From an uncultured Bacilli bacterium (lineage in GTDB: Bacteria; Bacillota_I; Bacilli_A; RF39; UBA660), in contig CANRKE010000041.1 of NCBI GenBank assembly GCA_947631135.1, positions 1-11,160 of the forward strand: a DNA stretch of 11,160 nucleotides, given 5' to 3'. The notes under the pieces were generated by a model. It ran no database searches and was not told where the DNA came from. It saw nothing but the letters and a program-made list of their open reading frames with translations. Position numbers and translations under genes: made by a program. Shown here piece by piece: positions 1 to 6,050 of this stretch. Positions within the stretch are counted from its first letter, which is position 1, and the number at the start of each line of letters is the position of its first letter.

Positions 1-660
1 TTACAACCTGATACTGGTGTTGTACTAATATATTTATTGATAACTTTGTGTATGCTTTTTGTAAGTGGTATTAGATACCGATGGTTCTTAATTAGTATTG
101 GATTAATTGTTCTTTTTATAGGTATTATTTTAGGAGTATATTTTTTAAATGGTGATTTATTCATTAAATTATTTGGAAGTGATTTCTTTTATAGAATTGA
201 TAGACTTTTAGATTGGAAAAATGGCTCTGGTATGCAACTTGAAAATGCTTTAATGGCAATAGGCTCAGCCGGTTTGTTTGGCAAAGGTTTTTGTAACACA
301 CCAATATATATTCCTGAACCACATACTGATTTTATATTTTCAGTATTTGCTAGTAACTATGGTTTAATTGGTTCATTATGTTTAATAGGAATACTTATAT
401 TTTTTGATATTAAAATAATTTCTCTTGGAACCAAAAGTTATAATAATATTAATAAATATGCAATAGCTGGTATTGTAGGTATGTTAATATATCAACAATT
501 TCAAAATATTGGTATGACTATAGGATTAATCCCTATAACTGGTATTACTCTCCCTTTTATAAGTTATGGAGGGTCTAGTCTACTTTCTTATATGCTAATG
601 ACTGGAATATTATTTAGTATATCAAATGAAAATTTAAGATTTACAAATAAAAAAATTTAG
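1..660 (+). CDS. RodA/FtsW/SpoVE-family peptidoglycan glycosyltransferase, C-terminal part (5' end outside window)
   Basis: The reading frame is open from base 1 to a TAG at 658-660, giving 219 residues, so the gene starts upstream of the window. SEDS proteins are polytopic membrane enzymes that polymerise lipid II into glycan strands with a class B PBP partner. Seen here: QPDTG at residues 2-6 (the family's QPDLG motif), an IGSAGLFGKGF segment near residue 87, PEPHTDFIF at 105-113 in the large extracellular loop, and the C-terminal signature GITLPFISYGGSS at 181-193, with hydrophobic segments between. The stretch FQNIGMTIGLIPITGI favours RodA (elongation) over FtsW, but the TLPF version is common in FtsW/SpoVE, so I do not assign a symbol. 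It converges on sipW; a hairpin with a T-run at 721-752 follows. Confidence 0.9.
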   Translation, partial: LQPDTGVVLIYLLITLCMLFVSGIRYRWFLISIGLIVLFIGIILGVYFLNGDLFIKLFGSDFFYRIDRLLDWKNGSGMQLENALMAIGSAGLFGKGFCNTPIYIPEPHTDFIFSVFASNYGLIGSLCLIGILIFFDIKIISLGTKSYNNINKYAIAGIVGMLIYQQFQNIGMTIGLIPITGITLPFISYGGSSLLSYMLMTGILFSISNENLRFTNKKI

Positions 661-674
661 TTGTTATTTAATAA

Positions 675-707
675 AAAGTAGTATATTCAAAATGAATATA
701 CCACTTT
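675..707 (-). terminator. Rho-independent terminator of the TasA-like/sipW operon
   Basis: Arms 675-688 and 694-707 (14 bp) enclose a 5-base loop. There is one imperfect pair, a G-U wobble in minus-strand RNA but an A-C mismatch in plus-strand RNA. Minus-strand RNA leaves the stem into a U-rich stretch, whereas the plus-strand side continues GTCAAC. This fits termination of the leftward operon whose last gene ends at 741. Confidence 0.65.
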
Positions 708-720
708 GTCAACAATCCGA

Positions 721-752
721 AATAAGCATATTATTTATGCTTATTTATTTTT
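721..752 (+). terminator. Rho-independent terminator of the rodA-like gene
   Basis: A perfect 10-bp stem, AATAAGCATA at 721-730 and its complement at 736-745, with a 5-base loop. It is followed on the plus strand by TATTTTT. The right arm overlaps the stop codon (741-743) of the convergent sipW gene. In the minus direction the following bases are not T-rich, so it should act only on rightward transcripts. Confidence 0.55.
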
Positions 753-1349
753 ACGATTTTTAATTTTTTTACCAGACAATTTAATTATTTTAACTATATC
801 GTATGATATAATTGCCAAACATGGAAACATTACAACTAACAACCAACCTCCAGTCGAAGCAACAAAATATTGTATTCTACCCAATTGTGGTATTTTAAAA
901 GCTACTTTTCCAATGATACTTTGATCAGTAGTAAGTGCATCATCACTAACATTGTTTGCATCTCCCTTTGTCCTAAATATTCCTTTATCTTTATCAATTA
1001 CTTCATAGATTCTGTGAGTAACTATAGCTCCAGCAAGTCTTGGATCGTTAGAATAAAATGTAATAGTATCACCCTTTTTAAGATCTTTAGATTCTACTCT
1101 TTTTGATATTATAACATCGTATACATGAATTTTGGGCTCCATACTACCACTAATAACAACATATGCATTAAATAATGGTTTTCTTGTCCCACCATTGCTA
1201 GCCTGAATTCTATTATCTATAACATAAGCAATTAACATTATACCAATCAATATCAAGATTATTAAACATGAATATGATATAACATTTACTATATATCTTC
1301 CAATTCCAATTAACGTATTTAATAATTTATTATCCTTTTTATTCTTCAT
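741..1349 (-). CDS. sipW: Signal peptidase I, SipW/ER type (Ser-His)
   Basis: A 202-residue membrane-bound signal peptidase of the S26B class, which removes signal peptides from exported proteins. In Bacillus SipW processes TasA and TapA. Seen: a first membrane segment at about 25-44; the catalytic box VVISGSMEP with Ser69; VTHRI with His112 in place of the bacterial Lys; then TKGDAN (Asp130) and Asp136/137; and a second membrane segment at about 165-184. This Ser/His/Asp set defines the archaeal/ER/SipW type. A TTG start at 1367 is possible, but that codon lies on the ribosome binding site itself (AAGGAG at 1358-1363). The ATG at 1349 has this site 9 bases upstream and is chosen. It begins 4 bases after the stop of the TasA-like gene, so the two are co-transcribed and probably translationally coupled, which suggests that protein is a substrate. 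Confidence 0.9.
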   Translation of the reverse strand: MKNKKDNKLLNTLIGIGRYIVNVISYSCLIILILIGIMLIAYVIDNRIQASNGGTRKPLFNAYVVISGSMEPKIHVYDVIISKRVESKDLKKGDTITFYSNDPRLAGAIVTHRIYEVIDKDKGIFRTKGDANNVSDDALTTDQSIIGKVAFKIPQLGRIQYFVASTGGWLLVVMFPCLAIISYDIVKIIKLSGKKIKNRKNK

Positions 1350-1353
1350 GATG

Positions 1354-2100
1354 TTATTCTCCTTCAATGTCTACATATAATTTTCCTATATAAAAACTAT
1401 CTTGAACTTCATTACCAGCATTTTTATCTACCCATACTGCTAAAGAGTATTTTATTTTTTCACCTTTATTTATAGTACCACTACATATATATGATTCTAA
1501 TACATCTAACTGTGTTAAATATCCAGTATATTCTTGGTTTGTATTATGATTTTTTAAATAAAATTTCAAATATTGGTGTTTAATTCTTTTATTATTATAC
1601 TCTTTTTCTAAGTTAGCATCATTTGCATCTCTTAACGATATTTTGTATGATGCAGTATCACCTAAATTTTCAAATGTAAAATCTGTTGTATTGTCAGGAT
1701 TAGTTGCTTTTTCATCACTTACAGGATATTCATATTTCATTCTAAGTTTAGTATCATCTTGGTTATCAAAAGAAACTTTAATTTTTAAATTATCGTCTTT
1801 GTTATTATTCTGATTAACTGTATTTCCATTTACATTATTACCATTATTATCAACAGTACCATTATTATCATTATTATCAACAGTACCATCATCATCAGTA
1901 CCATCATCACCATCGATAATTATTTCATTTGGTTTAATAGTTGCCCTTAAGAAATTAGATGATGTTATATATACCCCAATTAATATCATAAATAATACAA
2001 GTATATATAGTATAAGAATCCATATACCCTTTCTTTTATTTTTCTCATTTTCATTATCTGTTTCAAAATTTATATCTCTATTTTCTAAGTTATTATACAT
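1354..2100 (-). CDS. Membrane-anchored TasA/camelysin-like protein with Asp/Asn-rich linker; likely SipW substrate
   Basis: 248 residues. Residues 1-24 are charged and probably cytoplasmic. Residues 25-46 form one hydrophobic segment ending near VYITSSNFLRA, which may be a signal anchor or a cleaved signal. Residues 62-104 are a low-complexity linker of D, N, G, T and V with a 9-residue repeat (GTVDNND-like). Residues 105-248 look like a secreted beta domain: LKIKVSFD, then YPVSDEKAT, then TDFTFENLGDTASYKISL, ending in SLAVWVDKNAGNEV and LYVDIEG. The same block order and the motif W-[VI]-D-x-N-A-G-x-E-V occur in the protein at 4684-5258, so I read the two as paralogs of the TasA/camelysin type. 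The gene has its own promoter (2124-2152) and directly precedes sipW. The family assignment is by motif reading; the function (matrix fibre or surface protein) is inference. Confidence 0.7.
   Translation of the reverse strand: MYNNLENRDINFETDNENEKNKRKGIWILILYILVLFMILIGVYITSSNFLRATIKPNEIIIDGDDGTDDDGTVDNNDNNGTVDNNGNNVNGNTVNQNNNKDDNLKIKVSFDNQDDTKLRMKYEYPVSDEKATNPDNTTDFTFENLGDTASYKISLRDANDANLEKEYNNKRIKHQYLKFYLKNHNTNQEYTGYLTQLDVLESYICSGTINKGEKIKYSLAVWVDKNAGNEVQDSFYIGKLYVDIEGE
1843..1915. repeat. Short in-frame tandem repeat, 27-bp period, coding for the Asp/Asn-rich linker
   Basis: An identical 20-base block occurs at 1843-1862 and 1870-1889, a 27-bp (9-codon) period. It is followed by degenerate CATCATC-type units to about 1915. 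The translation is GTVDNND/GTVDNNG plus DDGTDDDG. Because the period is a multiple of three, copy changes would lengthen or shorten the linker without breaking the frame. Confidence 0.7.
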
Positions 2101-2123
2101 TATCTCACCTACTCTATACGATA

Positions 2124-2152
2124 ATTATATAATATTTTTTTTGTTTAAGCAA
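2124..2152 (-). promoter_or_regulatory. Sigma-A-type promoter of the TasA-like/sipW operon
   Basis: On the minus strand, TTGCTT (2147-2152) is followed by a 17-base spacer and a perfect TATAAT (2124-2129). It lies downstream of the topA terminator and 24 bases before the ATG at 2100. An AGGTGA-like ribosome binding site stands just before that ATG. The operon therefore seems to be expressed independently of topA. Confidence 0.65.
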
Positions 2153-2177
2153 CATATTTTATAAACAATATTATATA

Positions 2178-2214
2178 AAATAAATACAATGTAAATATAA
2201 CACTGTATTTATTT
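2178..2214 (-). terminator. Terminator of topA
   Basis: Arms 2178-2192 and 2200-2214 (15 bp, one G-U wobble in minus-strand RNA) enclose a 7-base loop, starting 6 bases after the topA stop codon. The descending arm and the bases after it are U-rich but broken by A, so efficiency is uncertain. Confidence 0.6.
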
Positions 2215-2220
2215 ATATGA

Positions 2221-4248
2221 TTATTTTTCATAATCGCAACTACTACATTTTATTTTTTTACCTTTAGTAACTAATAGATTACCACATTCAGGACATTTTT
2301 CACCAGTTGGCTCATCCCAGAGTGCAAAACTACATTTTGGATAATTATTACATCCATAGAATACTTTACCTTTTCTAGTTTTCTTCTCAACTATCTTTCC
2401 ATCACAATTAGGACAATCTACTAATTCTTTAACAGTTTTTTCTTCTTGTTTAATATATTTACATTCAGGATAATTAGAGCATGCAATAAACTTACCATAT
2501 TTACCATTTCTGATTACTAGATTATGTCCACAATTAGGACATACCTCACCAGTTTCTTCAGGTTTTACTTTTTCCATATTATCGAATGCTTTTTCTACTA
2601 GTGGTTCAAATTCATTATAAAATTTACCAACTAATTTATACCATACCATATCGCCTTGTGCAATATCATCTAGATTATCTTCCATTTCTTTTGTATAATC
2701 AACATTGATTATACTTGAAAATCCTTCTTGCAATTTATCTGTTATTTCTATACCAGTAGTTGTTGGAACAAATTTCTTATCTACAACATCTACATAATTA
2801 CGGACCTTTAACGTATCAATTATCTTGGCATATGTACTAGGTCTACCTATTCCTTTTTCTTCAAGCTCCTTAATCAATTTAGCTTCAGTATATCTAGCAG
2901 GTGGTTTAGTATGATGAAGTGATTTTTCAATTGAATTTGCAATTACAACGTTTGTATGCATTTCATCAAAATTAGGAAGTATTTTATCTTCACTTTCTTC
3001 ATATCTATTATATACTTTCAAGTATCCATCAAATACTAATATTTGTCCACTAGTTTTAAACTTATAATCATTATTATCAAGTGTTACCGTAGTTGCAAGT
3101 ACTTTAGCATCACTCATTAAAGATGCAAGAGCACGATAATACACTATACTATATATTTTATATTCATCATCAGTTAAATATTGTTTAACTTTTTCTGGTG
3201 TTCTATATATACTTGTTGGTCTAATAGCTTCATGTGCATCTTGAACATTTTCTGTTTTCTTACTTTTTTTAACATATCCAACATATACTTTACCAAATTC
3301 ATCTTCAATATACTTAAATGTACTATTTACAAATTCATCGGACAATCTAGTTGAATCTGTTCTCATGTATGTAATTAAACCAACTGTTTCATCACCTAAA
3401 TCTACACCTTCGTATAGCTTTTGAGCACATCTCATAGTTCTATTACCATTGAATCCTAGTTTAGTACTAGCTTCTTGTTGTAATGTACTTGTTATGAATG
3501 GGAATTTAGATTTTTTATTTTTATTACTCTTATTTATATTTTCTATTTCAAATGATTTAGATAATTTAGATAATATTTCATCTGCTTCTTCCTTAGTTTT
3601 AATTTCAATATCATCTTCTAAATACTTTTCTAATTTTGCATCAAATCCATCAAATTTTGCATCTATCTCATAATAATCTTCAATTTTGAAAGCTTCTATT
3701 TCTCTTTCTCTATCAACTATTAATTTAAGAGCTACACTTTGAACTCTACCTGCTGATTTACCACTTGTCTTAGATTGCATTAATTTACTTAATCTAAAAC
3801 CAATTATTCTATCTAGTATTCTTCTTGCTTCTTGACTGTTTACCATTTTATCATCTATTTTTCTCGCATGCTTAAATGCTTCTAAGACTGCATTCTTAGT
3901 TATTTCATTAAATACTACTCTATCATAGTTATCATTTTTTAAATGTAGAACATCATACAAGTGCCATGAAATAGCTTCTCCCTCACGGTCAGGGTCGGTT
4001 GCTAAAAATACTCTATCACTTTCTTTAACAGCTTTTCTAAGGTCTGCAATTACTTTAGATTTTCCTTTTATTGGTATATAATTTGGTTTAAAATTATTAT
4101 CAATATCTACTCCTAGTCCAAATTTACCAGTAGTTGCTAAATCTCTAACATGTCCTTTACTAGATACTACTTTGTAATCACTACCTAAATATTTTTCTAT
4201 AGTTTTACTTTTACTTGGGGACTCCACTATAACTAAATTTTTTGCCAT
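2221..4248 (-). CDS. topA: DNA topoisomerase I (type IA)
   Basis: A 675-residue cytoplasmic enzyme that relaxes negatively supercoiled DNA through a transient 5'-phosphotyrosine link. Seen: a Toprim domain at the N-terminus (NLVIVESPSKSKTIEKYLG, metal-binding Glu9 and DPDREGE at about 85-91), a SAGRVQSVAL motif near 166-174, the active-site segment GLITYMRTDSTR with Tyr294, an IGRPSTYA motif near 467-474, and three C-terminal four-cysteine zinc fingers (Cys 570/573/590/596, 612/615/633/639, 652/655/668/671). Length and order match the usual Bacillota TopA. An upstream ATG at 4281 is in frame, but it overlaps the -10 box of the promoter. The chosen ATG at 4248 gives the canonical MAKNLVIVES start and has AAAGGA about 10 bases upstream. 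The gene stands alone, with its own promoter and terminator. Confidence 0.97.
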   Translation of the reverse strand: MAKNLVIVESPSKSKTIEKYLGSDYKVVSSKGHVRDLATTGKFGLGVDIDNNFKPNYIPIKGKSKVIADLRKAVKESDRVFLATDPDREGEAISWHLYDVLHLKNDNYDRVVFNEITKNAVLEAFKHARKIDDKMVNSQEARRILDRIIGFRLSKLMQSKTSGKSAGRVQSVALKLIVDREREIEAFKIEDYYEIDAKFDGFDAKLEKYLEDDIEIKTKEEADEILSKLSKSFEIENINKSNKNKKSKFPFITSTLQQEASTKLGFNGNRTMRCAQKLYEGVDLGDETVGLITYMRTDSTRLSDEFVNSTFKYIEDEFGKVYVGYVKKSKKTENVQDAHEAIRPTSIYRTPEKVKQYLTDDEYKIYSIVYYRALASLMSDAKVLATTVTLDNNDYKFKTSGQILVFDGYLKVYNRYEESEDKILPNFDEMHTNVVIANSIEKSLHHTKPPARYTEAKLIKELEEKGIGRPSTYAKIIDTLKVRNYVDVVDKKFVPTTTGIEITDKLQEGFSSIINVDYTKEMEDNLDDIAQGDMVWYKLVGKFYNEFEPLVEKAFDNMEKVKPEETGEVCPNCGHNLVIRNGKYGKFIACSNYPECKYIKQEEKTVKELVDCPNCDGKIVEKKTRKGKVFYGCNNYPKCSFALWDEPTGEKCPECGNLLVTKGKKIKCSSCDYEK

Positions 4249-4281
4249 AAATATCAAGTCCTTTCTTTTTATTACGACCAT

Positions 4282-4310
4282 ATAATATCACGTATACTAA
4301 TTATTGTCAA
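4282..4310 (-). promoter_or_regulatory. Sigma-A promoter of topA
   Basis: On the minus strand a perfect TTGACA (4305-4310), a 17-base spacer and TATTAT (4282-4287) give the strongest promoter match in the window. The predicted transcript starts near 4276, downstream of the in-frame ATG at 4281, which confirms the start at 4248. Confidence 0.8.
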
Positions 4311-4384
4311 ATATATTTTGATATTTAATATATATAAATGTTCTATATAATTTATTACTAATTTTTTTAATATATAAATAATAA

Positions 4385-4418
4385 AATTATGTTCAAAAAA
4401 AATCTTCTGAACATAATT
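4385..4418. terminator. Hairpin in the gap upstream of topA, possible terminator
   Basis: A perfect 11-bp stem, AATTATGTTCA at 4385-4395 and its complement at 4408-4418, with a 12-base loop. The flanks are T-rich on both strands (ACGTTTTTT on plus, TTATTATTTAT on minus). It could end leftward read-through from the pil operon before topA. Its direction is not certain. Confidence 0.45.
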
Positions 4419-4466
4419 ATTTACGTTTTTTAAAAAATAAATTAATAAATTATACACAATTTTTTA

Positions 4467-4601
4467 TTATAAGTTCATTTCTTTTTTAATATTATTTATT
4501 TCTGACATATTTAATTTTGTATATTGAGTGATTTTCTCCACTGGCATATTGTCCTTCAACATTTCGCTAGCAGTATTAATTTTTTCTGTTATTCTACAAC
4601 T
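4467..4601 (-). pseudogene. C-terminal remnant of an Rpn/PD-(D/E)XK transposase-like protein
   Basis: A minus-strand frame ends in TAA at 4467-4469 and encodes about 44 residues containing ASEMLKDNMPVEKITQYTKL and NMSEINNIKKEMNL. This resembles the C-terminal tail of Rpn/YhgA-like PD-(D/E)XK nuclease or transposase proteins, roughly 'A..ML..gm.ieeI...TgLs.eEI..L'. There is no ribosome binding site or convincing start, and an in-frame stop lies just upstream of 4601. The nuclease core is absent, so this is a decayed leftover. The assignment rests on a short tail motif; it could instead be the end of another helix-rich protein. Confidence 0.45.
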
Positions 4602-4617
4602 TTAACATAATATAAAT

Positions 4618-4652
4618 ATATACTCAAAAAGCAAAAATCATTTTTTGTATAT
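4618..4652 (-). terminator. Possible terminator of the pilC-pilD-TasA-like operon
   Basis: ATATAC plus AAAAA (4618-4630, with a 2-base bulge) pairs with 4641-4652 around a 10-base loop, about 30 bases after the last stop codon of the operon. The stem is almost entirely A-U and the U-tract is interrupted, so this is a weak call. Confidence 0.35.
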
Positions 4653-4683
4653 TGATTTGAATTTTTTATATTTTTTTAATAAA

Positions 4684-5258
4684 CTATTCATTTCTAATTG
4701 CTTGACTAGTAACTACTATATTTGCAGAAAATAGTTGATTTTCAACTTCAATACCTGCATTAATATCGATCCATAGCCTTATTTTAAAATATTTACTATC
4801 TTTTTGATTTAAAACACCAAAACTTATTATATTATCTTTAAATGATGAAAGTAAAACAGGTTTATCATCATTAATTTTAATTTTAATTTTATCTAGTGAA
4901 ATAGTAGTTTTTGAATTTGGCACTATTCTTATAGAATAATTTGTTTTATAATCATTATTTGAATTTTTTCCTGCTTTTATACTAAATTCATATGGTTTAG
5001 TTTTACTTCCTATATCATCAGAAGTTGGTAATGAGTTTTCAATATTTATATTTGTTTTACTATTACTATCAAATACAACATCTAAATTTCCCGTTTTATA
5101 TAAATTTTTATTATTTGAAGATTTTTTTGTAAAAAGAACTGCATATGTACTTAAAGATATTAATAAAATCAAACTAATTATACTGATAACTGTTGCTATT
5201 AATAATTTTTTCTTTTTTAATACTTTCTTTTTTTCTTTTTACTGTACTTTTTAGACAT
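4684..5258 (-). pseudogene. TasA/camelysin-like secreted protein, frame broken by one base at an A7 tract in the signal peptide
   Basis: A full AGGAGG at 5265-5270, 6 bases upstream of the ATG at 5258, starts a frame reading MSKKYSKKKK that meets TAA at 5217-5219. The rest of the protein lies in another frame, open from 5238 to the TAG at 4684. One extra A in the seven-A run at 5228-5234 would join them into about 191 residues: a lysine-rich n-region, a hydrophobic core (LLIATVISIISLILLISLS), TYAVLFTKK, then the mature start TGNLDVVFD. The mature part has TasA/camelysin-like blocks (LPTSDDIGSK, YEFSIKAG, IRLWIDINAGIEV) shared with 1354-2100. It is the last gene of the pil operon, 11 bases after the pilD stop. 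The downstream frame alone has only a TTG at 5172 with no ribosome binding site, which would cut the signal peptide. Whether it is truly broken, slippage-expressed or a sequencing error cannot be told here. Confidence 0.7.
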
Positions 5259-5268
5259 AGTATACCTC

Positions 5269-6039
5269 CTATATTAAACTATATATAATATCTAAAATAT
5301 CTATATTATTTAATCCAAATAAAAATAATATAATAGCGCCTATACTTAAAAATGGTCCAAATGGCATAATACCATCTTTTTTAGAAATTGTTATATAAAT
5401 TGCATAAGGTAAAGCTATGAAAGATGAAAGAAAAATATTTGCAATTATACTTTGATAATTAAACAATATACCAATCATTCCCATTAATTTTATATCTCCA
5501 CCGCCAAGACTTTCCTTTTTAAACATTATATCACCAATTTTTTTAAGAGCTAACATTATAATAAATGCAATTAACCCATTTATAATTGAAATACCCAAAT
5601 ACATTATTCCATTTTTAATTGTATTTAAAATTAGTAATAATATTACACCAATAATTAATATTTGATCTGGTATTATCATATATTCAATATCTGAAGATAC
5701 AACTACGATTAAAATACATATTAGAGAAAGTGCGATAAGCAAATCTATAGATATACCAAAAATATAATATGATAATGAAAATAATACCGCACTTATAATC
5801 TCATATAAGAAATATCTTATACCAATACTTTTTTTACAACCTCTACATTTACCAAATTGTATTAAATACGACACTATTGGTATAAGTTCATACCAATGTA
5901 ATGATTTCCCACAATTATCACAGTGACTTCTTCCTTTAATGAAGGATTCATCTCTGCCAAGTCTTATTCCAACAACAGATAAAAATGAAGCAAATACACT
6001 ACCTAATATAAAAAACATAATCATTAATAAAATTTTCAT
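5269..6039 (-). CDS. Type IV prepilin peptidase (A24), PilD/ComC-like
   Basis: A 256-residue polytopic membrane aspartyl protease that cleaves, and in bifunctional members N-methylates, type IV prepilins and pseudopilins. Seen: the N-terminal domain with two zinc-type CxxC pairs (Cys40/43 and Cys65/68) and GIRYFLYE; catalytic Asp117 in SSDIEYMIIPD; catalytic Asp182 in GGGDIKLMGMIG; MPFGPFLSIGA near 225-235; and about seven further hydrophobic segments. The length is normal for the full bifunctional form. The ATG at 6039 has an AGGGGA site that overlaps the stop of the pilC-like gene, and its own TAG overlaps the ribosome binding site of the next gene, so the three genes form a tight operon. 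No pilin or pseudopilin with a class III signal is visible in the window, so its substrate is unknown. Confidence 0.95.
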   Translation of the reverse strand: MKILLMIMFFILGSVFASFLSVVGIRLGRDESFIKGRSHCDNCGKSLHWYELIPIVSYLIQFGKCRGCKKSIGIRYFLYEIISAVLFSLSYYIFGISIDLLIALSLICILIVVVSSDIEYMIIPDQILIIGVILLLILNTIKNGIMYLGISIINGLIAFIIMLALKKIGDIMFKKESLGGGDIKLMGMIGILFNYQSIIANIFLSSFIALPYAIYITISKKDGIMPFGPFLSIGAIILFLFGLNNIDILDIIYSLI

Positions 6040-6050
6040 ACAAAAATCCC

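Larger units (their letters stand above)
4321..4683. other. Gene-poor intergenic stretch between topA and the pil operon
   Basis: 363 bases with no intact gene that I can support. It holds the hairpin at 4385-4418, the transposase-like scrap at 4467-4601 and the possible operon terminator at 4618-4652. The rest is simple A/T sequence. A 61-codon minus-strand frame at 4272-4457 is only AT-rich noise that crosses the topA promoter. Confidence 0.6.

Noticed and set aside
706..924. Plus-strand open frame of 72 codons
   Set aside because: Lies antisense to sipW, has no ribosome binding site and no recognisable protein features.
870..1106. Plus-strand open frame of 78 codons
   Set aside because: Antisense shadow inside sipW, whose signal peptidase motifs are unmistakable.
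1350..1367. TTG start giving SipW six more residues
   Set aside because: This TTG begins the segment holding the AAGGAG ribosome binding site of the better-placed ATG at 1349.
3449..3673. Plus-strand open frame of 74 codons
   Set aside because: Antisense to topA; its Ser/Asn/Leu-rich composition comes from the complementary codons.
4249..4281. Upstream in-frame ATG that would add 11 residues to TopA
   Set aside because: The codon overlaps the -10 box and lies before the predicted transcript start; the ribosome binding site favours 4248.
4272..4457. Minus-strand open frame of 61 codons upstream of topA
   Set aside because: Overlaps the near-consensus topA promoter and a hairpin, has no ribosome binding site, and is AT-driven (Ile/Tyr/Asn/Leu).
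5226..5240. Programmed -1 ribosomal frameshift of the dnaX type at the A-rich tract
   Set aside because: The zero-frame phase gives G-AAA-AAA and A-AAA-AGA, not a canonical X-XXY-YYZ heptamer. Transcriptional slippage, phase variation or sequencing error are better explanations.
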